Made by a program: the position numbers and the translations under genes
NCBI RefSeq assembly: GCF_022539665.2
Contig: NC_081337.1
Span: 5,928,679-5,992,678 of the forward strand
DNA length: 64,000 nucleotides
Reading direction: 5' to 3'
Origin: Daphnia carinata
Lineage: Eukaryota; Arthropoda; Branchiopoda; Diplostraca; Daphniidae
Notes under the pieces: model-generated
Told to the model about the DNA's origin: nothing
Databases searched by the model: none
What the model saw: the letters and a program-made list of their open reading frames with translations, nothing else
In this document: positions 1 to 12,364 of the stretch, in pieces
Layout: each line of letters begins with the position of its first letter
How positions within the stretch are numbered: the first letter of the stretch is position 1

Positions 1-658
1 ACATCAAAATGCAATCCGCGTACGATTCGAATTGATGGGGAAGACAGAGAAAGTGTATAGGCTTTCCACACCATATCCTCCCGATTTTTTATTTTTTATT
101 TTTTTCCAAAAATAATCAATGCAAAAATGGCTCCGTTCTCAACTGCCAACAGCTCTTCTATTGATGAAGTCGGAGAAACCAGTAACCACATGATTTATCA
201 AGTTCCGAAAATAAAAATGGGAGTGAATATATTAACGAGGGAGAAGAAATCCGTGGGAAACCGTGTTGAGAGGCGCCAAACGTGTCAGGTCCCCAACGGA
301 GAGCCCAAAAGACGTGAGACATCAGACAGGGGGGAGGCAAAAGCAAAAGCAAAAAAAAAAAAAAAAGGTGTGGATTTCTTTGCCGAGTATTTTTCATTCT
401 TTTTTTTCTACACGTCAATCAAAGTGACAAAGTTGAACAACTTTTGGTTATGTTTTGTTTTCACCCAATCTACATACGTGTGTACACACACGGAGACAAG
501 ACAACAAACACGCGGCTCCTCCCAACAACCCCAAGGTGAGCGCATGAATGAAAGGGGGTGGAGCGAGCAGGTAGACGACGAGCCAATTGTCAAACGTTGA
601 CTTGGGCGTGGAGACGCAGACGAAACAAACCTGTAATCAACGTCGGTACAACAATATG

Positions 659-694
<36 letters not shown>

Positions 695-3586
695 AAACTG
701 GCTCCGGGACCAAAAGTTATCCAATGACATTTGATATCAAGGTCTGATAATTGCAAAAATATTAAAAATAAATGAGGGGGATTAAAGATCCGTATACGAA
801 TCAAAAGCATCAGAAACCTGAAGTTTAACATTGGAGAGGAATTTAAGGCGATGCCAAAACCCAGAGGCTCTTGATTAGAAAATTGGGGAGCAAGAAAAAA
901 AGTATAACTTCAAACGTTCCCTGAATTATTCCCAAACGTTCCCTTGGACTGGTCTTTGATTTATCGAGACAGGTGACTGCTTTATGCAATTCAACACCTG
1001 CACTTAATGTCTTGTAAACATAAAATAGTGGAGCTACACCGGGGCACCAACAATCACCGCTCCACGCCCTACATATTTATATCTACACACGTCCTTTTTG
1101 CCTGCCTTCCGCGTGACCGCAGCGCACCATCATCGCGTCCGACAGGTTATTTCCGGTACGCGTTCAGAGGGGGGGAAAGCGCGACAATAACAACGCCGTC
1201 AAGAGCTGCAGAAAAGAAAAACAAGACCCACCAACAAAAAAAAAAGAAGAAAAACGAGTTCTTGCATCTAATTTGTTGTTTTGTTTCTCTGATTCTCTCG
1301 TTTTACCTGAACATAACAGTCGTATTTTATTTTTTTTCTTTTCTTTGGCGATGGGATTGCCCCTGTTTAATAGCCTCATGAAAGTCACTACATCAAAAAA
1401 TTGTAATTATTATCTCAACTCAGATAATAATACATTTTTTTTTTTTTTTTTTTGGTTCCGTAAAAGTCGCTGGGGAAATTTAGGGCGCTGACAACAAAGC
1501 GTCGTCAAAATGATTTAGTATATCCAACTCGCATAATTGCCCGATACACAAGTGGAGGACTAATAAACTCAAGCCAAACGAGCTGAACAGACCCGCCAAG
1601 AACGATCGCACTGGCATTTTTTTTTTCCAAAACGGACAAGTCTCTTTTCTCTTCCAGTTTGTTTTTTTGTTTTTTTTTTCAAACAAATTATTATGTTAGT
1701 CTTTGCAACTGAATTGATTTTCTTTTTTGGCGCAGCAGCAGGGGCATAATATTGACCTACGTGAGTTTGTTAGCGTTTTTTTTTTTTTTTTTTTTTTTGC
1801 GTTCTCAAGCGTTGCTGAAGTTTACATTCTTCTATTTGGGAGGATGGCGATCGAGTGTCCCGCTGGCTCAGCTAATTGGGCTGCCGTAGTGTGTGTTAAG
1901 TGGTGCCAACCCCCCGACGGTCGTGACCGATCATGTTTCCAATCATTCCCCCCCGTGTGCACCGCTGATGGGGCAGCAGATCGGCTAGCAAATACACACA
2001 ATGTGTATATACTATATCCTAGTGCCACAAAGAAAAAAAAAAAAAAAAAGTCTTCCTCGTGTTATGGCATAAACTGATGATTGCATCAAAGCGAGCTTCG
2101 GAAAAAACGGTGGGGGGAATTGAGAGGAGGCCTGTGGTCGGTTCGTCTCGAGTTTCAAACAGTCAACAAGTTCATCGCGCCGCTTCGTAGCAACAACAAC
2201 ACGAAGAGGGACAGACGGAAATTCTTGTTGTTCTTTTTGCTTCGCCTTTTTTTTTTTTTTTCCTCCCTTACATTGTGTTGTCAAGACTCGAATTGCAATT
2301 TCTCATGCCCTCGTTGCATGTGTGCATTGGTATCAAGTCGTGCGCGCCCCCCCAAAAATTAGTGTATCCATCTGTGCGTTTCTATTAGATAACTGAGTCT
2401 CTCTTCTATTTGTCTGCGCACAGAGAAAACTAAGCGGAAGGTAACTCAAGATCTGCCAACACAATCAAGGCTAAAAGAAAAAATAATAACTGCCTCTTTC
2501 TGGTGTGGTGGACGCTTTCTTCGAGATGCGTCTCATACCGACAGCCGCCCTTTTGTCAAGTTTTACGACCCTGGCATAAGGTCGACACGGAAGATGTGCT
2601 GCATGATGGCAATAGAAAAAATGGAGCATTCGGATGGCTAGTGGCGTCCACGATTGGAGGGGGAGAAAACGAGGATAACAATCGAACAGGAATTGATGGA
2701 GGTGAATCAAAAGGCCTATCATAGAAGTGTGTACACAATGTGTACAATGTAAAAATGAGTACGGATGGAAAATAGAAAAAAAAAAAAAAAAAAAAAAAAA
2801 TAAGATCCCTCATTTTCCGGCCATAGAGCATTCTGCCTGGCTACAATCATCTCGAGTTACATCGAGAATGAAACCTCCCCCGAAAAGAAAAAAAAAAAAA
2901 AAGTAGGCTTCTCAATCTACCAAACCTTGTGTGCAGTCCAATGCTTTTTTCAAAAAATAAGAATGTGAGCAAACATAAAGAGGCGTTCCCCGCCGTATGG
3001 CAACGAACATCATCGTGATGGGCGAGTTCTCTCTCTCTCCAGATGGAACATATCGGAGACTGTATACGTGGGAAAATAGACATTGCGTGTCTTTGATTGA
3101 ATCCGCGCCCTCCCACCGTCTCTTCTCCCCTCCTTTCGTCTGTTCCTCTCTCCCTCTCGCTATACATCCAATCTGAGCGTAGACCCTCCGCAATCAAAAG
3201 CGGGACGAAAAAAAAAAAAAAAATACAAGCGTCGCTCGTTGAAATCACTGCGCACACATTCGGTGTGGCCAATGAGACTGGAGCGTGGTGAAGTTTCAAT
3301 GTCGCCACTCGTTTCTATTCATCGCTTTGTCCCTTCTTTATCACTAACTGCCGCGTCATCCAAGGCACTGGATGAAAAAAAAAAAAAGCGCTTTCAAACT
3401 GATTGATCCAATAATACAAGCGAAATCATCGGTCACACAGGGAGCTAAAGAAAATCGGATAGTGTTACTTCTTTTGATCAATTTAAAAAGATTCTTTATG
3501 ATTATACGAAGCTGGAGGGAAGAAGAAAAAAAAAATAAATAAATAAATATCCACGATCATGTACGAGCACCGTTGCGAACGAGACG
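1..3586. other. Non-coding low-complexity segment
   Basis: No gene seen. Runs: A at 351-366, A33 at 659-691, T19 at 1435-1453, T23 at 1776-1798, A25 at 2776-2800, and an AAAT repeat at 3534-3549. A 12-base direct repeat CAAACGTTCCCT occurs at 911-922 and 933-944. Open frames here are interrupted by Lys/Phe homopolymers and show no domain signature. Confidence 0.8.
659..691. repeat. Poly(A) run, 33 bases
   Basis: Uninterrupted A33 on the plus strand. No retroposon body with target-site duplication could be recognised next to it. Confidence 0.95.
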
Positions 3587-3812
3587 GGCGCCGCTATGCA
3601 ATTCAAAAATTACGCCAGACCGTAATAGGAATATCGTTCTAACGCGTAATCAATTTTACTCCCGTGGCTTCACGACGCCTCGACTGTGCAGCTCTGTATC
3701 GCCGAGAACTGATGTATGCAGCGTTGACCGGTTCTATCGAATTGCAAACGTCGTCGCTAAATCACCGGCTCCACGCTTTTGTAAATCAAGGCCTTTTTTT
3801 TTCTTTTCTTAC

Positions 3813-3888
3813 CTAACGGGCCAGCCAAAAACTAAGTGCACCTCGATACGCGGCAAGTGTAACGGCAAATGGTAGGTGGATTACTTAC
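3813..3888 (-). other. Candidate RS-exon A (76 nt, non-coding)
   Basis: This segment lies between the ratchet junction and a second donor (TTAG|GTAAGA, GT at 3812-3811). It starts GTAAGTAATC and shares the short blocks CCATTTG, ACTTGCCG, GAGGTGC and TTAG with copy B. GTAAGTAA puts TAA in two frames, and the remaining frame is closed by TAG after ACTTAG's first triplet, so no frame is open. In described RS-exons the regenerated donor competes with the exon's own downstream donor, and the exon is normally skipped. If kept, this one would introduce a premature stop. No splice evidence is available from sequence alone. Confidence 0.6.
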
Positions 3889-3930
3889 CTATAAAAATAA
3901 AAAAAAAGAAAATAGAACAGAACATTAATA
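3883..3930 (-). promoter_or_regulatory. Ratchet point A: branch site, 3' splice site and zero-gap 5' splice site
   Basis: Minus-strand reading gives TATTAAT with the candidate branch adenosine at 3925, a tract dominated by T with one C, then ATAG at 3889, immediately followed by GTAAGT (3888-3883). The branch-to-AG distance is 36 nt, inside the usual metazoan range. GTAAGTAA is close to the perfect U1 complement. Juxtaposed 3' and 5' splice sites regenerate a donor after the first splicing step, which defines a recursive splice site. Seen: the motif and its conservation in copies B and C. Inferred: its use in RNA. Confidence 0.7.
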
Positions 3931-4983
3931 AACATGACGTGCATAGCTTTAAAAATAAGAACACAGAATATTATTGAAATTTGAGCGGCCCTCGCATTCG
4001 CTGAAGCGATCCGATTGAACTAAGCTAAAAAAAAACAATTGAGTGGCAATTTGTTTCTTAAGCGAAATGGCTTGTCGAATGAGTCATTCAGAAGTCGAAC
4101 ATCAACAACGGCGAAAACACAATCACAAAAGGCAAGAAAAAAAATGAGAAACCAAATAATAATAAAAAAAATAAACAAAAGAATTGAAGCGGCAATACGG
4201 CAAAAAAGTTTTTGAATAAATATCGTCTACACGCATTTTCGCCTACCGACCGATGGAACGGCTCAACGCCGGCAGCAGCAACAACATCAACGGCTCATGT
4301 TTTCTTTTTCGTTTTTTCTTTTCTTTTTCTATTGTCTGCGTTTTTATAGCTGGTTCAACACTTGTTTTTTGTCTTCCTTTATTTTGTTTTAGTGGTGTCA
4401 TAAAAATATATTCCAACCCAAAACAAAAAGGAGGGGAACGAACAGCGTAGTGGAAAGATTTTTTTTTTTTTTTTTTTTTTTTTGCTGCTGCCGGAAGAAT
4501 CGAACGGACCGCGCAAAGAAGGGGAAACAAACAAAAAAAAAAAAAAAAGCCAAGAGCGATGAAAAGGAGCGTGACAACCAAGCATCTCATCTGTGCGCGA
4601 TCAACTCGGTAGTTAAGTCTCGTGTCAGCGGGTATCGAGCCGGGCCATCAAACAGCTTGACGAAAGAGAGTGTGCGGCCTGGCTTGCACGTTCCTGCTTA
4701 CAACCATCGTACCACCACAACCTTTCCGTCCATCGAACCGACCCGGACACCAGAGCCCCTTGCTTATGCATCAACAAACCACCGCGATCATATTAACGCC
4801 GTTCCGATACGTAAAGACCATATCCATGCAGGCAAAAAAAATAAAATAAAATAAATAAAAAATGGGAAAAGATCCTGGAGACTGACTCGTGGCAATGGCA
4901 TTCCAGAGTCCAACGACACGGAATAAGCCACACACACAAGATAGTCTGAGCAACGTCCGGGAATACCAAAGTAATACATTATT

Positions 4984-4984
<1 letters not shown>

Positions 4985-5018
<34 letters not shown>
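4985..5018. repeat. Poly(A) run, 34 bases
   Basis: Uninterrupted A34 on the plus strand, about 180 bases before the GT/AT compound microsatellite. No retroposon signature was seen upstream. Confidence 0.95.
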
Positions 5019-5020
<2 letters not shown>

Positions 5021-5196
5021 ACGGTATATATAGCCTATAGTCGAAGGCGGATCGATTGTTTGGCTGTGGCGAGTCGGAGTGTTACGGTCCGGACGCCCGA
5101 TGGCGACCCACCACCAGGTGACCCCGGAGTGGCCAACTGCGAGAGGGGCATCCATGGGGGCCTTGTCTCGTAAAATTCACAGCTACGCACAGCCAA

Positions 5197-5197
<1 letters not shown>

Positions 5198-5240
<43 letters not shown>
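5198..5240. repeat. Compound (GT)n(AT)n microsatellite
   Basis: About six GT units pass directly into about fourteen AT units, followed by ACACAAA. The AT portion is self-complementary and could extrude as a hairpin. Confidence 0.95.
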
Positions 5241-5242
<2 letters not shown>

Positions 5243-8200
5243 AAATCTACATATACATATAGAATAGATCTATACAGATGAGCCAACCAGCAGAGCGAGA
5301 AAAAAAAAGAATTGTGTAAATTTTCTCGCTGGTGGTTTGCTATAGTCAGAAGTGGCGCTGTATAACAGGGGGGACTATGCGAAGGTGGTAGAAAGTCGGT
5401 AAGGGGGAAGATGATAACCGAAGGTGTCGGGACCTCTTTGGCCCCAACGCAGCTATTCACCCAAAACTGGCCAGACATTGATGGCTTCAGCATGCATGAA
5501 TTATCCCCTACTTTCTCACTCTACAACGATGGCCCCGTCTCGCTCGTTTTCTCTTCTCCTGCGGACTCAAACCCGGCGCGCGCAAAGGGGTGCTCGCTGG
5601 AGTTAAAAATGTGTTAGACTATGCCACATTACATGATATGTTAGGCAGATATCGGGATAAGTTTCCACGCTCTTTTCCATCCTTATTTCTCACGGTCGGA
5701 CTCTAGCGGGACAAACAATTTCCATGACAATTCAACGCACACGGATGGACCGGCCCATCTTTCCCCCCCCTCCCCTCTTCGAGTTGTTGTTGTTGTGGCT
5801 GGCGTTTATACGCCGATCGTGTAGTACCGTGTTATGAACACTTATATAACACAGAAAACGACGACAACAAGCGGCGGCGTGCCGTTAGCATTTAGATGGC
5901 TGATAAATATCTCAACTCTTTTTAAGTTTATAGTCAAGAGAGTTTCGAGAGAGTCCCAGTTACTGCGCTCCACTTAATTGGTCCAATGTTTTTTATACGT
6001 ACCAGTCCCGCACAAACATAACGCGCGCGAGCGCGCACAGCCACCATCAACCACATGCTGTGTAATTATTTCCCATCGCACAAAGAGAAAAATAAAAAAG
6101 GTAAAAAGAGAATATGAAAAAAAAACGGGGCGGTTTTTTTTTTTTTTTTTGTAGGTTGTTGAAATTTCTGATGTTTTTTTCGTTTAAATCTTGTATACAC
6201 ACGTAAAACAATAGAAGCTGAAGGCAACAATAGGAGAGAAAATGAAAGGATCGAGAGGGAAAAAAATACAAAGAGAAAAATAAAATAAGATGAAACCAAG
6301 GAAATTTATTTTTTTGAGGTGGGAGGAGGTATTGAAGGGAGGGGAACACAAGCAACATCGCTTCCAACTTCTAGTGGCTTTTTTGTTTTAAGTTTTTAGC
6401 TGCTTTACTGGCCTCCAACTCTTTGCAACTTTGCCGAGAGACAAGAAAAGAAAAAAAAAAAAAAGATGCTGGAACAGTTTTTTTTTTTTGAGGGGGGGGG
6501 GGGAGGAAGTTCTGCTGTTTGGGCCAGACAGGTGATGGGGCTTGTCTCAATATTTGAGAGGAGGGAGGTAGGACGGAGGTGGTGCCAGCAATTAACATTT
6601 CGTATTCCACTCAGTTTATTTTGGAACGCTTTGGCGCTTAGGTAGGAAAAAAAATTCAAGGAGAAAACGACGGCCAATCAATTTTTGTTTTCTATTTTTT
6701 TTTTTTAAACACAAAACTATTTTTTGATTCCTTATTTTTTTTTTTATTTAGAAAAAGAAAACGTTTCATCCTCCATCTTTTATTTTTGGACATCTTACAT
6801 GCACTCAAGGAAAAAAAAAAAAAAAAAAGAAAAAAAACCAAATCACTGTCTCCCGATTTCTGCCTGTCCCGCTCTATTGATGCCAACGCATTTTCTTCTC
6901 GTTCCAGGGAGATGTTATAAAACGTAAACGCCTCTCTCGGTGTAGGAGAAGAAAAAAAAAAAAAGAAGGGGGAATGAAAGACAGAGAGATAGCCTTTTAA
7001 GGGGCGCGTCGATAATTGCTTGTAGCTGGCTTTTATAGCGGAGAGTGAGTGAGTATGTGTATACGTACGTTGAGCGTGTGTCTGTGTGTATGTGTTTATA
7101 TGTAGTATATAGCCTTTGAACGAGGCCGAGCAAAAGAGCTTTTTTTTTCTACTTGGGTTATGGGGGAATAAAATAGGGGGGGGGGGGGAAACAAAATCAA
7201 CCAAACGGGGCCTAACCAACAATCACCCAATAACTATCGCAATCAAATCTTTTTGGGCCCCCTTTACATTCATCCTCATTCTTTTGGCGCTGTAGTTGTT
7301 CTTTGACCTACTATAGCATGCTACGACGACAACAACTCATATTTCCCCTTTTTAGAGTTTGATGAATAGATTTCGTGGATGGCCTACGCAAATATCAAAG
7401 TGGGGAGCGTTGCCTTTATGTCGACGCCCCTATGATCATATGTACCCGGATTTGTCTATTCCAACGCAAAAGCGCATCAACAGTAGAAAACAGTGAAAAA
7501 CATTCAATGAAGAAAAAAAAAAAAAAAAAAAAAAAAAGAAGATAACATTTTAAAATAAATGGTGGAAGGGCAAAACAAGAAAAAAAAAAATAAGAGTCTG
7601 ACGTGAGCATTCGACTGTAAACGCATAAAAGGACTTGAAAAATACCGGACAAAAGAAGACACGATGAAGAAGGAATAGAACGAGTTTTATTCAAGGTACG
7701 CACAAGCATACCGATGAGCAGGCCAATGTTGTTTCACAGCAAAACGTTTTCAACCTTGCCAAGACCATTTTTTTTTTTTTTTATACGCTTTTGACGTATT
7801 CAGAAAAAACGAGAGAAATAACTGACGGTCACAAAGAGAAAGAAAAATAAAAAGGGGTTTGGCATGGACCTATTTATATCTCGCCACTATTGTTATTTGG
7901 TGCCACAGTATTGTGTCGTGACGGGCCGGCTACATGTGTAAGTAACAGAAGGGGTCTGCCATTGATTCACATGTGCAGATTCTCTTGCCAAAAATCAAAA
8001 AATGGCTTTTAGGGAGGGTTGACCGGTTGGAACGCATTCCGTCCGCACATCTGCGTCCATCGCGAAACAGCACACCAGAATTCGAACACAAAGGCAACGA
8101 AACAAAAGAAACGTGCATTGCCGGCATAAGGTACACACAAGGAAATACGATCAGTTAGCATCGTCGACAAGAGTAATGATGACTAAGAGTTTATTCTGGA

Positions 8201-11200
8201 TGAGCCTGTAAATAATAGAACCTAAAACCCTATATTCCCCCCCCCCCTCCCTCCAATAATTGTAGGAATACCGTCTGTCGAGAGTCTTTTACACGCTATC
8301 CTTCGTTAATGCAAAGAAAGAAAGAGGTTATTTTCTAATTGCCACATTGGCCTATTTGCTCGACTTTGAGCGAACAAAAACAATTTTTTTTTTTTTTAAT
8401 TTTTTTTTTTTTTTTGCCGTGCCACCCAAACAAACAGATCATCAATCTGATGTTGGGTGTAATTTTTTGTGTTCCTTTTTTATTTTTTTTAATACCAACA
8501 TCCGGATACCTTTAATCCCCGCCCATTCCCTAACTAGAATCAACAGGTTAGATATATGTATTTATATTTTTCTCTTTCTCGCGCGCGGCATGTGTGTCTG
8601 CGTGTGTCCGTGTGCGTTTGTTATCGGCACCCGCCGACATCCGCGGGCAGCGGCAACATACTCTGCGCTCCTGCGACTCGCATTGCTTTTTTGTTTTAAA
8701 ACAAAACAAAAAAAAAAAAATGATTCGGTATTTCTTCACTATTTTTCAAGGAACAGTGATTCATAACGGCAGGACCAAATCTGGGCCGTCGCCTTGTTTG
8801 CCCGTCTCACGAAAGAAAGTCTTCAAAGAATATTTTGTTTTTTTTTTCCCCTTACGTGTGCGTACGGCGGCCCATCACCACAGAGGGTCAAGAAAAAAAA
8901 AAAAAACAGAGATACGATCCGACGTGCCTTGCTATAGGAAAATAGTTGTTTTCTCGCTCCCTGTGTGTAGCACATTTATACACCGTCGGAGGATGAGGAA
9001 GCCTCTTGTTAATTGCATTTCGAGGGCTACCGGGTAGCTTGTTCTTGTTTTGCTCCTACTGGTAGCGGCTGTCGTGCCGACGCGCAGAGGAGGACGCAAC
9101 AAAACCAACGGGCCCCTCCGAACCAATAGCAACGAGAATGGGGAGGGCAACTCCTTCGTCGGGACGTGAACAGAGTGTCTAGAATCCCGTGCGCTCTTAT
9201 CGCGGTGAACAAGTCGAGGTAGAAGAAGAAGAAAAAAGAAAAAAACCAGCAGCTACTACAGCTGCACTATTCATCATCATAATTCAACGGGTGCGAGTGC
9301 TGGAACAAGAAAAAGATGAGGTAAAAAAAAAAATAATAATGCGAGATAAGGCAAAAAAAAAAAAAAATGAAAACTGAAAACAAGAACAACGAAAAAAAAA
9401 AAACAACTCGAATTTGAAGATAATATACTGTCCAAAGAGAAAAAAAAAGAAGTTTGGGGTTCATTTCCCTATGTATTACTCAGTGCCAACCCTTTTGTTT
9501 ATCCACTCCCAAATGGCGGATGCCACATTTGTTTCAAAAAAAAAAAAAAAAAGGAAGGAAAGAATTTTTACCTATGGACATTTATTTTCCTGTTCCAAGC
9601 CTTGCTGTAAAAATTTTCTTTCTCTCCATTTTTCTTTTTTTTTTTGGGGGGGGGGAATACAAGTTCTATCAATATTTTTACGAAACACGCTGATGTTGCG
9701 TGAAACAACAAAAAGAACACGGCAATAAAGAGACGAAAAAAAAAAAAAAAACTCGTTTAATGGTTCTGTGGAATCATTAAAATTCATTAAAAATCATTCG
9801 AATGTCATGTTGCTTGAACAAGCGGCCGGGCAACTGGAATTTGACCACAAGAAAGGGGCAATTATCGAAAGACTGATAGAATCGCATCGACTGGCTAGAC
9901 AACTAGTCAATCAAAATTTTTCGAACCTTTATTTCTTCTTTTTTTTTTTTTTCCTGATTTCCCTCATTGATTATTCATCAATCAAAATCAATCACAAAAA
10001 AAAGGAAGTAGAAAGAAAACGATTCGAAGTGAGTTGTCTACGTCAACGAGTGGGAGGGCTGAACACTTTATTGGCAGCACTGATTGGCAGGTACATTCCT
10101 CCTCCCTGGCGAGAGTCTCTTTTCTTTTGTCACGTCTCGGCAATACACAATCGCTGGTGGTAGGGGCAGCATGTTTCTCGTGTGTGTGGAAACTCTCGAA
10201 TGACATGGACGAGATAAGAATCGGCCTTATCTGGTTAGTGCAGATACAACGGCACTCGGACTCTCACACCGTCGTGCCACAAAACTTAGACACGTCACGT
10301 CTCGGGACCCGGTGAGAAACGAGAAACTAATCGACCGCTGCTAAGAGAAAAGAGGTGCAGCTTGATGTAACCTTTTTTTTTTTTTTTTTTTTGGCTGGTT
10401 GAATTGAAAAAAAAAAACATGTTCCTTATGTCCTTTCATTTTTTTTTTTTTTATTAGTTTAAGTATTTTTTTTTTAAATGGATCAGCGTTTGTAATTTTT
10501 AGTTCGTCCCTTCGCCGTGTGTTTGCAACGAGAATAGACATTCCAAATAGGAGCGGACGCTTCTCGTAGTCGTTGAAGCGTTTGACTTGGACAAAACGAG
10601 AAAAAGGTAGACAGGAGGAGAGGAAAAAGAAAACAAGCGAAAAAAAAAAAAAAAAAAAAAAGTAACAGAGAGAAAGAAAAAAAAAAAGAAAAAGAAGAAG
10701 AAGAAGAGAAAAGGCATTTGTCAGGGCTTTGAGGTCGCTGGAACTTTCGGGGTCGACGGGTGGTCTTTTTTCCCCCTATATACCGAAAGCGACTTTGACT
10801 TACTACTCTTTCCATTTTGAAAGGCAATGGAGAACAGAGCGACTCGAATATTTCTCTCGTTTTACCCCTCCCTCGTTTCGAAACCACCTCCAGTCCTGCC
10901 TGACTCAAAAACTTTAGTCATCTCAAAACAAGAAAAATGAAAAAAAAAAAAAAAAAATAAAAAAAAATAGGAAAGGTAATACAAGAAAAACAACACGGAG
11001 GGAATATAGTTTTTTTTCGGATAGAACCGAGAAAGACGGGGGGTTGAAAAAGCAGCAACGCCCCGCGCGAGACGAACTCGCTCATAACAACAACCATTTG
11101 CCAAGTGTCCGAGGTAGGAAAGAGAAGCCATCCACACATAGACGGACTCTTCTCACACATCCATACAAGAAAATAGAAAATGAACAAGGAATAACAAGAA

Positions 11201-12113
11201 GAATAGAATGGAAAAACACATGCAACCAACAAACCGTCTAACAATACAGAGTGGCAACAAGAGGAAAGAACATAAAGAAAGAAAAAAAAAAAAAAAAATT
11301 TGGAAAGAATAGAAATAAAAACATTTCCTTCTTTTAAAAGAGGAGAGAGCCAAAAAAAAAAAACAAAAAAAACAAAACAAGTTGTGTTCAACAAGAAGAA
11401 GAGGAAAAACGATGACCACCGCGGAGCAAAAGAGCGGCGCGAGCGTGCCGTCTGGCCGCAATCTGCGCCAACCCATCGTTGTGGTTTGCTGACCCATCAA
11501 CTGGACGGGTGCTAAACATAGCCACAAAACGCAATAGCTGCAGGACAGGATCTTGAGCTGTTTTAAGAGTCGATAGGGCCTATTCAAAGCCAGCAACCCA
11601 ACGTGCAAACAGATTAGATAAGCTATTCATTTTTCTTCCCTTCTCCTGAACTTTTTTTTCCCCTTTTTCTTCTTTCCTTTAAAATAGAACCCCGATGGAA
11701 CAATAGCTGAGAGGAAAAAAAAAAAAAAAAAAGAATCTTTGGATGAGCGCAATAGTTTTGACTCTTTCCGTTTTGTGAGAAGCTGCAAACAAATCGGTTC
11801 GACTCGAAAATCAAAAGGGCCGGTCCTTTACCCTCCCTAAAAATCCGCCTCCTCTGTATGTTAGTAGGTGGGACAGCAATAGAACTAAGAGTCGTAAATC
11901 AAAGAGCCAACGATTCGATCCTTTTAATGCGAACAAACGAGTCGTACTTAAAAAAAAAAAAAAAAAAAAGTCTACTAGAAGCGCGAGTTGCGCGCTCCCT
12001 CAGCGAGACAGCACTGATAGGGGGTCAGCACAGACGGCCCAGGCATGCGGCCAGCATCAAACCCACGAAAGATCTTGCTGTTTTGCTGGCGTCAAACACA
12101 TAGTTAGCAGCTG

Positions 12114-12145
<32 letters not shown>

Positions 12146-12326
12146 TTTAAGTTTGTGGTAGCCCTACCAAGAACAAGGAAAGCGCTTTAAAAGTCCAAAA
12201 CGCTGATCGTGACAGATTAGAACCGAAAATAGACAACCAACCACTCGGCTATATTTATTGATCTTGCATGCAACAAGAGTCCCGACATCAAACCGGCCAT
12301 CTGCCCATAAGTTTGGACATTAAGTG

Positions 12327-12329
<3 letters not shown>

Positions 12330-12359
<30 letters not shown>
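12330..12359. repeat. Poly(A) run, 30 bases
   Basis: Uninterrupted A30 on the plus strand following TAAGTGAGC. One of several 30-base-class runs. Confidence 0.95.

Positions 12360-12364
<5 letters not shown>

Larger units (their letters stand above)
3587..3945 (-). repeat. Element A: first copy of a three-member splice-module repeat
   Basis: This is a non-coding element paralogous to copies at 29.2-29.6 kb and 49.9-50.3 kb in the same orientation. On the minus strand the order is branch-point-like TATTAAT (3924-3930), T-rich tract, AG|GTAAGTAA junction at 3889/3888, a 76-nt segment, donor TTAG|GTAAGA at 3813/3812, then a conserved downstream block. The downstream block shares with B GGAGCCGG followed by a TTAGC block, GAAGCCACGGGAG, AATTGATTAC (3646-3655), TCCTATTACG, GGCGTAATT and a terminal CATAGCGGCGCC near 3587. 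Copy A lacks the long C/G runs of B and C and is the most compact. No open frame runs through it. Homology was judged by eye; percent identity was not computed. It could be an exapted mobile element. Confidence 0.8.
3946..10000. other. Non-coding low-complexity segment
   Basis: No gene seen. Main runs are T25 at 4459-4483, A34 at 4985-5018, G12 at 6492-6503 and G13 at 7176-7188, plus several T-runs near 8.39-8.42 kb and a compound GT/AT microsatellite at 5.2 kb. A relatively homopolymer-poor island occupies 5340-6060 and includes an alternating purine-pyrimidine patch near 6021-6038 (CGCGCGAGCGCGC). An 18-base palindrome TTTTGTTTTAAAACAAAA sits at 8689-8706. Confidence 0.8.

Noticed and set aside
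3883-3890. ACTTACCT on the plus strand (also at 29577-29584 and 50212-50219), resembling the 5' end of U1 snRNA
   Set aside because: The rest of U1 (stem-loops, Sm site) is absent. The match exists because the sequence is the complement of a perfect 5' splice site, which fits the recursive-splice reading better.
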